This document shows positions 28,011 through 38,395 of a stretch of DNA of 64,000 bases, one piece after another. Position 1 is the stretch's first letter. Every line of letters begins with the position of its first letter. The position numbers and the translations under genes are program-made. Location: assembly GCA_051294375.1 (NCBI GenBank), contig CM119263.1, positions 1,975,740 to 2,039,739 on the forward strand, in the 5' to 3' direction. The notes beneath the pieces are model-generated. The model ran no database searches and was not told where the DNA came from. It was given only the letters and a program-made list of their open reading frames with translations. This DNA is from Paraspadella gotoi. Its lineage: Eukaryota; Chaetognatha.

Positions 28011-30302
28011 CTGTTTTTTTTTAACCATGCAGTCGAAAATTTTCACAATCTGTACAGTTTCTAGTATAATTTTTAAGTGCTAAAACGATAAAAGGTGTCC
28101 TCAATCAGATTTTGCGTTTAGACCTGCGCACAATTGACCGAGTTGACGTTGACTACAAATGGAATTTTTCTCTTTCTTTAATTGCAAGATAAGAAAAATA
28201 GTTTTATAAAAGTAATAATTGCCTAAATTTTATGTTAATCTCATTATTTATTAGGTTTTACTTTTAAATTTTTTTTTAAAAAAAGGTTCTTACCCATAGT
28301 GGGCGTGTCCAAACCGGAAATGATGCTCAAAAACTGATAAATACGCAATATTAATAGTTTTTGATCTACTATAAATATAATGGTTTTTTATTATCATATG
28401 ATAGTTGTATCACAAAGAATTATCATATATATCATAAAAACTATCATAGCTCTAAATAGACAAAATAAATATCAGTTACAAAAGATTCGCTTTCTTAAAA
28501 CTTAAAATTCAGAATTAATATTATTTCTTAATTCGTTGTTTGAAGAGACTCATATGTACAGGAGATAATGATTTAATATTAAGCATATAAACTTTTTTTG
28601 ACAAGGAATAAAAAATATTTAGTATTAAGCAATTCGTGGTAGGATTTATAAGTATAATTTTTCTTACATTTTTGCCAACATTTTGATTTCTTATGAACTA
28701 ATCATTTTTAAAGGCAGTCCAGAGGTAAAAAGTAAATTGTTCCAGAAAAAGTCAGGTAGAGAGAGAAAGAACTGCCTTGGAAAAATGATTTGTTCATAAG
28801 AAATCAAATATTAGCATGAAAGTAATAAAAATGAACTGTAAATTCTACTATTGAATTGCTTAATACTAATATTTGTTATTCCTTGTCCAAAACGATAAAA
28901 TTATTTATATAATTTTATATTGCTGTTATTATTTATTATAATGAAATTTATATGATATACTCAAGGTTTAAATAAGAGTCGTCTTACTTCTAAAACCCTT
29001 GGGACTAAAGTTAATGAAACTAAATAGAAAAAAACTAATTAATAAAGTTTATACAGCTTTATTAAAACTGATCTTATATTCGTATCAGATTTTAAACAGT
29101 GAACATGTTTTAACTTTTAATTCAAGTCTTCATCCACATTTATGATATTGTCAACAGTTTTTTTATTTCACAAGAAATATTTGGGAGAGAGGAGAGAAAT
29201 GAAGAGAGAGTGGAGAATTAGGTGAGAGTAAGGGAAAGAGAGAGAGAGAAAGAGAGAGAGAAAAATTTTCAAACAAGATTTGAGAAAAGGATAGAGGTCG
29301 AGGTGAAGACAGTTAGGTTTAGGCCCAGAGAGAGAGAGAGAGATAGATATGAAAAAAAAATTCACAGTTTTAAAGAAAAAATCATTGCTTTGAACTACTT
29401 CAAACCTTTCTAATTCAAAAAACGCGACAAAAGATAGGATTTTCACATAATGGTATAAATAATAATTTTTTTATTGCTGGATTAAAGGTTTTTTTAAGGA
29501 AAGAAAGAAAATTATAAATCTGATTAACATTTGATGCATGGATATTGTTTCTCTTCTCCTTCACCCTTGGAAAACTTAAAAATAGGGTATTCCCTCTAAA
29601 GATTTCATAAAAACTTTATGAAAAAAGGGTCTAACTTCCGGCTATAGTTTTTGAGCAAAAAAAAAATGGTTAATGCCAGTAAAAAATTAACTGATGAAAA
29701 AAATTAAATTAGTAATAGGTATTTAAAAATTAAAACCAGGAATTGTGTTAAATTAGAAAAGTCTCATTAATGAATGAAATTGAAATGAAATTTTGGAATA
29801 TTAAGTTAAAGTTTAAAGTCCTTTGGCTATTAAAAACGAATCTTTTAAGATGTAATAATTGATAAATATGATGTGGATTTTTTTATGATTATGGATGATA
29901 ATTCTTTTGTGATAAAGCTGTAAAAACAGAAAAAACCTTAGCAGTCAGAACAGATCAAAAACATTTATAATACATATTAATTGATTATCGAGCACTATTT
30001 CCGGTTTGGGACCACGCCCACTATTGATGAAAAGCCTTTATTGAACATTTTGTCTAAGTACTACTTATTAATAATAATACTAATTGCAGGATAAGTTAAT
30101 AACAACTACCTAACTTTTCATTTGTAGTAAAAAAGAAAAATTCCATTAATTTAGTCCACGCCAACTTCCGGTAAATTGTGCGCAGAGTCAAATGCAAAAT
30201 CTGATTGACGACACCTTGTTAATCGTTTTTAAGCACTTAAAATTATACTAGAAACTGTACAGGATTGTTGAAATTTTCGACTGCATGGTTAAAAAAAAAC
30301 AG
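28011..30302. mobile_element. 2.3-kb foldback-like element with long inverted repeats
   Basis: The left end (28011-28345) and right end (29995-30302) are inverted copies. For example, GCAGTCGAAAATTTTCACAA at the left is mirrored by TTGAAATTTTCGACTGCATG at the right, and TAGTGGGCGTGTCCAAACC by TTTGGGACCACGCCCACTA. An inner inverted pair (about 28592-28725 and 28762-28905) shares TTCTTATGAAC and CAAGGAATAA. The left arm between these pairs also matches the right arm near 29850-29940, so the whole element is one large imperfect palindrome. About 0.8 kb extra, with a GA microsatellite, sits in the right arm. No transposase frame was seen. It is probably a non-autonomous DNA element. Confidence 0.75.
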
Positions 30303-30746
30303 TTGTTAGTGATTAGGCATCAGATTAACTTTCTATTTTTTTTCAATTGAAATAGACTGAAGTCTTTTGTTCATCTAGTTCAAAATGAGTGAAAACCTTA
30401 TTTTTGCATATTATTGAAAATTAATTGAGATTGATATTGATTTGTATGAAATGTAAATCGTTGCTATAAGGCTAAACTATTTTCAATTAATAATGTCAAA
30501 AAATTATAATCTCTATTAACAAAATATATAGTTGAAAATACTCAGTTAACGACTATTGATATTTTTGACTTCCAAATATTTTTTTACTACTTATCAAAAA
30601 AAATTTATATTTCCTCATTTTAAAAAAATTTAATCTTGAATGAAATTTTAGATAGTTCTTTATTTAAGAAGGCATCAATTGCCTACCTCTCACATAGCAG
30701 AACTCATGTGACATTGCATGGCATTATAAGTTATTATTCACTTTTT
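30303..30746. other. No feature seen
   Basis: A/T-rich DNA between the foldback element and its flanking repeat. Confidence 0.4.
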
Positions 30747-30815
30747 TTTTAAAATCTCGGATTGTAAATTTGGGATTTTGTATCGAGAAAATGGCGTAAT
30801 AAAATTTTTAGAAGT
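30747..30815 (+). repeat. Direct repeat flanking the foldback element, right copy
   Basis: TTTGGGATTTTGTATCGAG and ATGGCGTAATAAAA correspond to the left copy at 27905-27990. Confidence 0.5.
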
Positions 30816-30854
30816 AAATAAATAATTAATTTTTCCAAAAAGAACGATCACGCA

Positions 30855-31114
30855 AAGAGAGAAAGAGACAGAAAGAGAGATGAGAGAGAGAGAGAAAGAG
30901 CTGAACAGACGCTGCAGAGGCGGACTCGTTTTACTCGTTTACTCGTCGCCAAGTGACGGTGGTGAAAAAAAAGTGAACTAAAAAAAAAATTAGGAGAGAG
31001 AGAGAGAGATCTACNNNNNNNNNNNNNNNNNNNNNNNNNNNNNNNNNNNNNNNNNNNNNNNNNNNNNNNNNNNNNNNNNNNNNNNNNNNNNNNNNNNNNN
31101 NNNNNNNNNNNNNN
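30855..31114. repeat. (GA)n run ending in a 100-N gap
   Basis: GAGAGA-rich DNA at 30855-31010, interrupted by unique sequence at 30900-30985, and then 100 Ns at 31015-31114. The gap most likely reflects collapse of a longer GA array. Confidence 0.9.
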
Positions 31115-31272
31115 TCCGTTGATCATCTTTAGTGATTCTATAGACTCAGCTTGTTACAGCCCTCACCCTTCCCTTGAGATATCTTCTTCTTGTTCCAGTT
31201 TTCCTCGTCTTTTAACAGCTCCCATTCCACTATCTCCAGGGTACTCTTACGCACGTGCAACGAATTCTTCCG

Positions 31273-31660
31273 TGCCCCACTTCTTGTTCTTATGAACAAC
31301 TGTGAGGATTCGACCTAACATTTCTGTAAATGGCTTGTGGGGTCGGATAGAAACAGATCCGCGGACTGACCGAATACTTTTAACTTTTTTTTCACTCAAG
31401 ACAACAAAGATAGATGATATCGTCTGGGTTCATCCTCTAGAAATTTGAAGTCCCGTCGCATGCACCATCTTCGCACATTTTCCCACTATTTGACCTAGTT
31501 TCGAAGAACTTGATCTGCCTACTAACGTTCTCTCTCCCGTTCTTCCTTTTATATCTGCTTGAGTAACAGAGCAGCTATTTAGCGAAATTGACGCAGCATG
31601 TACGCCCATTTTCTCATTGATACACACCAGTTCATCAATTGCTCTAGCTCCATAGCTCAT
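31273..31660 (-). pseudogene. Unidentified ORF with one in-frame stop
   Basis: One minus-strand frame reads from the ATG at 31660 (MSYGARAIDELVCINEKMGV) through GERTLVGRSSSSKLGQIVGK and MVHATGLQISRG, meets one TGA, then continues IFVVLSEKKVKSIRSVRGSV, SIRPHKPFTEMLGRILTVVH and ends WGTEEFVARA. The second half is motif-like and ends at a GTAAGA donor-like site, so it could also be an exon. The frame just past this end is open again (STLEIVEWELLKDEENWNKK). I do not recognise the family. A decayed transposable-element or host exon fragment is possible. Confidence 0.3.
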
Positions 31661-32270
31661 TTGAATCTACCACCAGATCCAAAACACTCCTGTTGTCCGG
31701 CGTTCTCCCTTCAATCATCTTTCCAGACTGTGTGCCACTTGAAAATCGGCCCCCTATTTACCGCAAGCAGTGTGCTCACATCCTTTGGGCCCCACCTCAT
31801 GTGTCTGTTCGAGCGATTCTCAAGTTTCGTTTCCTCTATTTTCTATTAAACACGTTTCCCCCTTCTTCTCCACTGGCGATATGTATACAGATCGCACTGA
31901 GCGGTTATCTGACTCTAGGCTTGATTTTTGCACAGACGCCGTCATGCTTCTTTGGTCCTCGCGAAAAACGCCCTTTCTTTTTGGCCTCTCTCTCTCGCTC
32001 CTCCATTTCTCAGTTGCTCATCGGTTCTCTTCAACAGATCCCTGCCTTGTTTGAGGCTGTTATTACAACAGCTGGTCTCAATCCCTGTCCCAATCCATAG
32101 TACGTTCTCCACGTGCGTACGTGCGTCTTCTCTGCACCATTCATATCTCTCTGCTTTATAAAGTATGCTCACAAAATACCCATCTCTCTCTATTCCACTG
32201 AGAGTACGCTGGCGTAAGAGGAAGTTTGCTATTTGGAGTCAAACTGTTTGGAGTGTCATTAAAAGCCGCG
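31661..32270. other. Moderately GC-rich DNA with overlapping frames, no supported gene
   Basis: Both strands hold frames of 75-135 codons (for example 31693-32100 on the plus strand), but none shows a recognisable motif and they overlap each other. Less A/T-rich than its surroundings, so an unrecognised exon or promoter may be present. Confidence 0.35.
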
Positions 32271-32275
32271 GAAAG

Positions 32276-32383
32276 ATGGCAGACGGAGACGTGATATTCG
32301 TCGTTGTCGTCGTCGTCGTTGTTGTCGTCGTTGTTGTCGTCCTCGTCTTTTTTAAAGTTGTTCGGATTTATTACCAAATTTAA
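32276..32383 (+). CDS. Small ORF with a Val run from a GTC microsatellite
   Basis: AAGATGGCAGACGGAGACGT provides a good start context, and the ORF reads MADGDVIF, about 14 Val, then LVFFKVVRIYYQI and stop. Most of it is a (GTC/GTT)n run, so coding status is doubtful. The AAGATGGC sequence also resembles a YY1-type site, so it might mark a transcription start rather than a protein. Confidence 0.15.
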   Translation: MADGDVIFVVVVVVVVVVVVVVLVFFKVVRIYYQI

Positions 32384-32399
32384 CACAAGAATGCGAGAA

Positions 32400-33990
32400 C
32401 AAATGTTTTACTTCGAGTTTCCCGTAAAATACATTATTATTATGTTGTACTTGTCTGTCTGTCTGTCTGTCTGTCCAACAAAGAAAACGTCCCAGCTAAA
32501 CATTTCACTTTTAAACGAAAAGAAAGCATCAAGTTTAATACTTTTCATTTAAAAAGTATAAAATAATTTAGTTTATTTTCAACTTGTCGTCGTCGTCGTC
32601 ATTTTTTTCATGACTGCAAATGATTTTTATAGCTTTTATCGCCAGCGTCTCTTTTCACCTCTTGCTTTATTGCTCTTTTACTTTGCTTCTCTTTTCCCCT
32701 TTTGCTTTATAGCTTTTTTATCTCTGCTAGTCTTTCTCTGCTTCTCTATTCACATTTTGCTTTATTGCTTTTTTATCCCTGCCTCTCATTCCATGCATCC
32801 CTTTCCACTTCTTTTCCTATTCGTATACCATGATGGAAAAAAAAGTGTCGCGGTTACTTTCCAGTTAATTTTCAGCATTTTAATATAAGAATCGAAAAAT
32901 AAAATTTAAATATCAAGAAACTTTGGCCTTTTGTGATTTATATAAGCTGTGTCTCATTTATGTATGACAAAAAATACAGGAATTAAAAGAAATAAAAAAA
33001 AATGCGTTAAAAGAAATAAAAGAAAATGCGTTGTCCAAAAAAATTTTTCCTTCATTTTTATCTTTTTTATATCTATACTTTTTATTTATACTTATTTCTG
33101 GTTCTTTTTTATTATTTTTTGAGTTTAACCAATACTATTAAAAATCCCTGACTTTTCTCTGTCTCATGTCAAATGGTTATTGCATTATCTCCATTAAGAT
33201 AGATTCAGGGATGAATCTTAATTCATATGTCAAAAAAAGAGCAATATTAAAAATACATTGATGCTGTAAATATTACAGAATATTATTTTTAAATTGTAAA
33301 GTATCAATAAAAGTTAAAAGGTTCCGGGTAACCTTTATATAAGCAAAATTATCATTTTTATTTACCTTTGGATGTATTATCAGAATCAAGTATCAAACAA
33401 GTCCAAAAATAAAAAAATAAAAATTTTGTTGAAGTGAAAGACAATGAATTATCACATTATGCAGCAACAACTCAAGCCTGGTTTACTTTATAGCGGATCA
33501 ATCTTTTTCACTGCTTGCTAAGGACCATTTTTGCCCCAAATCTGATACAAAAATATCATGTCAGAGATATAATTTTAACAATAATTTGAGTAGTTCTCTC
33601 AATCAAAAAGAAGTGAAAACAGAGACAACCTCTTTTGGAAGAATTTGAATGTATTGATTAATTTAATGCTGTTGAAAAATAATCATTTTATTCAGTCTTA
33701 GGGAGGTTATATTACCTATTAAAACTTATTTATTAGCCAAAAAATATATTTGACAATAAAATTAACTGGCTTTTCCAAACCGCGACACTTTTTTTTTCCA
33801 TCATGGTAGAATAACATTTATTTTTTCCCTTTAAAAATCGATAATCACTAAAATTTAGATTCTTATCTTTATTTTTTAAAATTATACAACTTTCTGTGGT
33901 GGCACGTTATTAGAGAAATAATATTTCCTTTCAAATTCTTATTTCCCAATTTTTTCTCTCGAGTTTCAAATTACCACGATTTTCTGCTCC
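32400..33990. other. No gene; dispersed repeat fragment inside
   Basis: A TGTCTGTCTGTC run lies at 32450-32475. The segment 33548-33660 (GTCAGAGATATAATTTTAAC, then GAGACAACCTCTTTTGGAAG) matches 24598-24720. The rest is A/T-rich. Confidence 0.45.
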
Positions 33991-33997
33991 AAAACAA

Positions 33998-34070
33998 ACA
34001 TTGCGGCGGCAGCGGCAGGGGCGGCGGCGGCAGGGGCGGCGGCGATGGCGGCGGCGGCGTTAGAAAGCGA
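33998..34070. repeat. GGC/GCA-rich triplet run
   Basis: GCGGCGGCAGGGGCGGCGG-type repeats. No frame around them has coding support. Confidence 0.85.
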
Positions 34071-34394
34071 ACGTTGACCCCGGGATTTCTTCTCGTCACC
34101 AAACACTTTTTATTTGCACTCATTTTCTCTGAGTTGAGTCGGTAGGCGAAAGAGGGAGAAGCATTTCTCAGTGAACCCTACTTTTTCTCAAATTCACAGC
34201 TCAAAGGTTTTTACAAACTCATCCAACATATCGGAGATCCTACTTTATTAACTTACCATCAGCAAAGTCCTGTTTTCTCTTACCTACTTTTTCTCTATCC
34301 TATTCCTCACCTTTTACTCGCCCCACCTCCGCCATCCCCATTTCACGCCCTGAGACAAAGCCGCGTCCCAAAACCCATTTTCTCTTACCTCACA

Positions 34395-34427
<33 letters not shown>

Positions 34428-34526
34428 TCTCTTCCTTTTCCTCCTCTCTTTCAATCAAATGCGCTCGGTTAAGATATTTTCTTGTCAACAAAAACCATCA
34501 GAAACTCAATTACATCCTCATCGCAG

Positions 34527-34578
34527 AATCGAAAGCGGTATGGCGCTTATGGTGGTTATGGGCAGAGGCGCGTAGAAG
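34527..34578 (+). CDS. Possible 52-bp internal exon
   Basis: TCCTCATCGCAG precedes and GTAACT follows. The enclosed sequence reads NRKRYGAYGGYGQRRVE with one extra base. Splice sites and composition look exon-like, but no partner exon was found and a 52-bp match is easily chance. Confidence 0.2.
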
Positions 34579-36210
34579 GTAACTTGACAATCTCCACCAA
34601 GCTTAAGAGACCGGATTTTATTGGCTAAAGAATTTAATGTTTCTTGTGAGAAAAGTCAACTAACTCACTCAATGAGACATCTATTTCCTGCAAAAGGCAG
34701 AAAAGTACTCAAAATCAAATTAATTTTACATTAAGCCTAATTATAATGAGTTAATCTATTTAGTCCATGTACTATGATAATTGAGAAGTTATTTTGGATT
34801 TGAAGAGGGGCCCCTCGATTTCTCCACACGCCCCTGGTTTCGAATTTTGTTTTATGGTGGTCGGGTCCGTTAAGGAGTTCACGATGGTTCAAATCGTTCA
34901 TGACGCTTATTTTATGGTGGACAGAATGATATATATACAAACGGTGATTAAATTGTTAATGTTTAATGTTTATGTCGCTATCGATTTTGGAGACAGATAA
35001 CGACGCCCGGGATGTGGTTAGCGATTCTTCGGTTATTTGAAAAACGTTTTCGTTGATGGCAACGAAAATAATATTTATTAAGCGTCTCTCTCTCGCGGCG
35101 GAGGAGATATTCAGGTCACGAAGCCGAAGCTTAAGCCAACGCCTCAGCCCGACAGACCGACGGACCGACAGCCCTAAGCCGACGTCTCAGCCTAATCCCT
35201 TCGTTATCAAATTTTGTCTTCGCGTCTCCTTTAAGAGACTTTCTCTTCTCTGCCAAAATACGATCCGCCATCTGGTGAGAAGTTTCATTTTATGGCCCCA
35301 TCTGCTGAGGAGGTTTAAAACGTTGCCAATTTACTGAGGCGTTTCATATCATTATTCATCTGATGAAGAGTTGGAATTCTCTCCTATCCCATATGCTGAC
35401 GATTGGAAAATTGTTACCATCCGCTGAGGAGTTTTTATTTGTTTGCCCATCTGCCAAGGTGGCGTTTCTGCCATCTCTGAATCCACTCGGAGTCGTTCTC
35501 TCATTTCGCAATCAATTTTGTCGACGGGTCACGTGACTCAGGATGATTTGATCGATCGGGTGAATCGATCGAATCTCACAAAAATTATTCTCAAAACGTG
35601 ATAAGAATTTCCTTTTTTTTTTCTTTTACTAAACTCATTAAATTTTCTTTAACAAAGTCAAAGATTAAATATTCTCGTTAAAATCTCTTTTGAATTTTTC
35701 TTCGCGTTGGCTTTTGTTTCTAAAAAAAAAAATATTATCTTTCCCTTTTGTTATTTTCTCTTTTACATCACGCGCCCTTTTATCTCTCCAGTCTCCACGA
35801 GCGCCATCTTTTCGATTCACCGCCTCCGCGAGATCTTGAGTTACGATCGACGACAGATGATGAGTTGTATTTCATTCTGGACGAACGCAATTCGCGAGCG
35901 AGAGGAAAAGAGGAGAGTGAAAAGTGAGTTTTAAGGGGAGACCGACGAACGACGAACGGCGATCAACAACTGGCTACCGACGACGAAGAAATAAATGATG
36001 TCGACTCTAGCAACTGAGAAAACAAAAAAAGAGAAGCAATCATAGAAACAAACAAAGAAAAAAAAACAATTAATCAATCAATCAGTCCGAAGAACCATTT
36101 CACAAAACAAGTAAATGAAATAAGACAAAAAAATAAATAAAACAAAAAGAGAAAAAAAAAATCAATAAACGTGTAGAAAACAAAAATAACGGAAAAATAA
36201 AGATTTAAAT
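34579..36210. other. No supported gene; degenerate CTGAGGAG repeat
   Basis: At 35265-35475 the motif CCATCTGCTGAGGAG recurs in degenerate form about every 35 bases. A segment with GATCTTGAGTTACGATCGAC and short charged frames on both strands lies at 35790-35930, without recognisable motifs. Confidence 0.4.
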
Positions 36211-36213
36211 AAT

Positions 36214-36357
36214 TAAATAACTTACTAAATAATTGAATAAATAAGTAACTTACTAAATAAATAAATAAATAACTTACTAAATAAATAAATAAATAAATAA
36301 ATAACTTACTAAATAAATAAACTAATAAATAAATAAATAAATAAATAAATAAATACA

Positions 36358-36456
<99 letters not shown>

Positions 36457-36475
36457 ATTAATTAATTAATTAATA
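36214..36475. repeat. (AAAT)n microsatellite
   Basis: AATAAATAAATA continues for about 250 bases with ACTTACTA interruptions near its left end. Confidence 0.95.
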
Positions 36476-36527
36476 TAAAAATAATTAATTAATTCCGCTA
36501 ACCTCCCCTTAAAAACTCCCCACTCAC

Positions 36528-36720
36528 GTCTTTGACGGTTTGTCCTTGTAGAAAGAGTCGTGGTCCTTAAATTCCAGGATCTTTCTTCCCCTGAAATGTT
36601 CGGTGACCCAATGCTTGTTGGCCGCGTCGATGAGCGGCCGCGTGTCCTTCATCCACGCTCCCCAGAATGTCTTGGAGTTGCGTTGGAAGACGGGGGTGCC
36701 GACGCGGCGGAGACGGCAAT
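36528..36720 (-). CDS. Olfactomedin-domain exon, isolated
   Basis: On the minus strand a CCCACTCCCCCAAG acceptor precedes 36720 and a strong donor GTGAGT follows 36528. The 193-bp exon is open in one frame: CRLRRVGTPVFQRNSKTF, WGAWMKDTRP, AANKHWVTEHFRGRKILEF, KDHDSFYKDKPSK. The first Cys followed by VGTPV, the WGAWMKD box, and HFRGRKILEF match the N-terminal third of olfactomedin domains (Cys...G-x-WM-D-P...). These are secreted or membrane-anchored five-bladed propellers in extracellular matrix and cell adhesion. The remaining exons should lie at lower coordinates (downstream) and above (upstream), but I could not identify them. Which olfactomedin subfamily it is cannot be told from one exon. 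Confidence 0.7.
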
Positions 36721-36944
36721 CTTGGGGGAGTGGGAGAGGGGCATTGAGAAATGAGGAAGTTGAAGGGGATGGGGGAAGAGGGAAGAAAGAAATTAAAAGA
36801 GAGATTGGGTCGTGGGGAGATAGGAAAGGAGGGAGAAAGATAAATATGGGAAGTAAATAAAAAAAAAATAAAAAAAGAAGGAAAGAGAAACTTTAAAAAG
36901 TGGATCTGGAGAAAGGAGAAAAAGAAGAGAAAGAAAAAAAGAAG

Positions 36945-36946
36945 AT

Positions 36947-37036
<90 letters not shown>
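36945..37036. repeat. (AAAG)n microsatellite
   Basis: Uniform GAAA repeats, directly left of the 81-bp element at 37046-37126. Confidence 0.97.
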
Positions 37037-37037
<1 letters not shown>

Positions 37038-37045
37038 ATAAAAGA

Positions 37046-37126
37046 GCGAATCCACAATGCTGGCCGTCGTCGCTCCTGCAACCAATTGATTGCAGTCGTC
37101 AGAAAATCGTTGGCGACTCTTATGTT
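37046..37126 (+). repeat. 80-bp element between AAAG arrays, left copy
   Basis: GCGAATCCACAATGCTG through GGCGACTCTTATGTT is matched in inverted orientation at 41421-41509, which is also bordered by a TTTC array. It contains CCTGCAACCAATTGATTGCA. Short unique sequence trapped between long AAAG arrays in both places suggests a SINE-like or compound satellite unit. Confidence 0.7.
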
Positions 37127-37137
37127 AAAGAAAAAAG

Positions 37138-37160
37138 GAAAAAAGAAAGAAAGAAAGAAA

Positions 37161-37194
<34 letters not shown>

Positions 37195-37232
37195 AAGAAA
37201 AAAAGATAGAAAGAAAAAAAGAAAGAAAAAAA

Positions 37233-37280
<48 letters not shown>

Positions 37281-37290
37281 AAAAGAAAGC
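37138..37290. repeat. (AAAG)n microsatellite, interrupted
   Basis: GAAA repeats with GA and AAAA interruptions to the right of the 81-bp element. Confidence 0.95.
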
Positions 37291-37599
37291 TAATGATAAT
37301 CTAGATGCTAAAATCGGTGACCAATTTGCTTTAAGTTTACGTTAAATGCTTTTTGTATTTAGGTATATATTTACTGACAGAGCAAATACTAAAACAAGAA
37401 TAACAACGACAACCGAAGTTGAATATCCGATGACACGAAAAACGAGCTGACTAATCCTGTTGTGATTAGGAACAACAACAACAACAGAAACAACAAGGCC
37501 TTCTTCTCTTGTTAATTTCCTTTAATGACAACTGGACGACGATGACGACGACGACGACGTTACAAATACGAACTCTAATCGAATTCTGAGTATGCTCCT

Positions 37600-37607
37600 C
37601 TCACACA

Positions 37608-37658
<51 letters not shown>

Positions 37659-37765
37659 CTCTCTCCTCTCTCCTCTTTCTCTTCGTCTCTCCCTCTTGCC
37701 TCTAATTAACACTCTCGGGAGTAGAAAATGGTTCGGTAAAACAGAATAAAACGGAGGAGAGCGAA

Positions 37766-37834
<69 letters not shown>

Positions 37835-37835
37835 A
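37600..37835. repeat. (CT)n then (GA)n arrays
   Basis: CTCTCT at 37606-37680 and GAGAGA at 37765-37832, separated by about 80 bases of unique DNA. The opposing arrays could pair as a hairpin. Confidence 0.9.
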
Positions 37836-37966
37836 GGAAGAAGAGAGAGAGAGCGTGAGTCAGGTGGCGGGGATCGAGCGTCTTATTAACGAAAACCCCC
37901 TAGAAAATTATATCACAAGAAACTTGACAATCGAAAGTCGAGGCGTCGTTGTTGTCGTCGTTGTCT

Positions 37967-37975
<9 letters not shown>
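37836..37975 (+). repeat. Direct repeat unit between GA arrays, copy 1
   Basis: GAGCGTGAGTCAGGTGGCGG through GTTGTCGTCGTTGTCTGTTG occurs here and at 38048-38168 with essentially one base difference, each followed by a GA array. Confidence 0.9.
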
Positions 37976-38047
<72 letters not shown>

Positions 38048-38165
38048 AGAGAGCGTGAGTCAGGTGGCGGGGATCGAGCGTCTTATTAACGAAAACCCCT
38101 AGAAAATTATATCACAAGAAACTTGACAATCGAAAGTCGAGGCGTCGTTGTTGTCGTCGTTGTCT

Positions 38166-38168
<3 letters not shown>
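38048..38168 (+). repeat. Direct repeat unit between GA arrays, copy 2
   Basis: Second copy of the unit at 37836-37975. The one-base homopolymer difference (CCCCC against CCCC) fits either a recent expansion or duplicated assembly of one locus. Confidence 0.9.
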
Positions 38169-38247
<79 letters not shown>

Positions 38248-38330
38248 GGAAGAGAGAGAGAGAGAGAGAGAAGAGAGAGATAAAGAGAGATAGAGATAAA
38301 GAGAGAGGGAAAGAGAGTGAGAGAATAAAT
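38169..38330. repeat. (GA)n array
   Basis: GAGAGA with AGAAG and GATA interruptions. It precedes the 34-bp satellite. Confidence 0.95.
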
Positions 38331-38395
38331 TTGTTATTAAATTTAGCAAATGTATATACATATACATGTATTTTTTCAAAATGTATTTTGTATCA

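Noticed and set aside
36074-36358. 94-codon Tyr/Leu/Phe-rich frame
   Set aside because: It is the translation of an (AAAT)n array.
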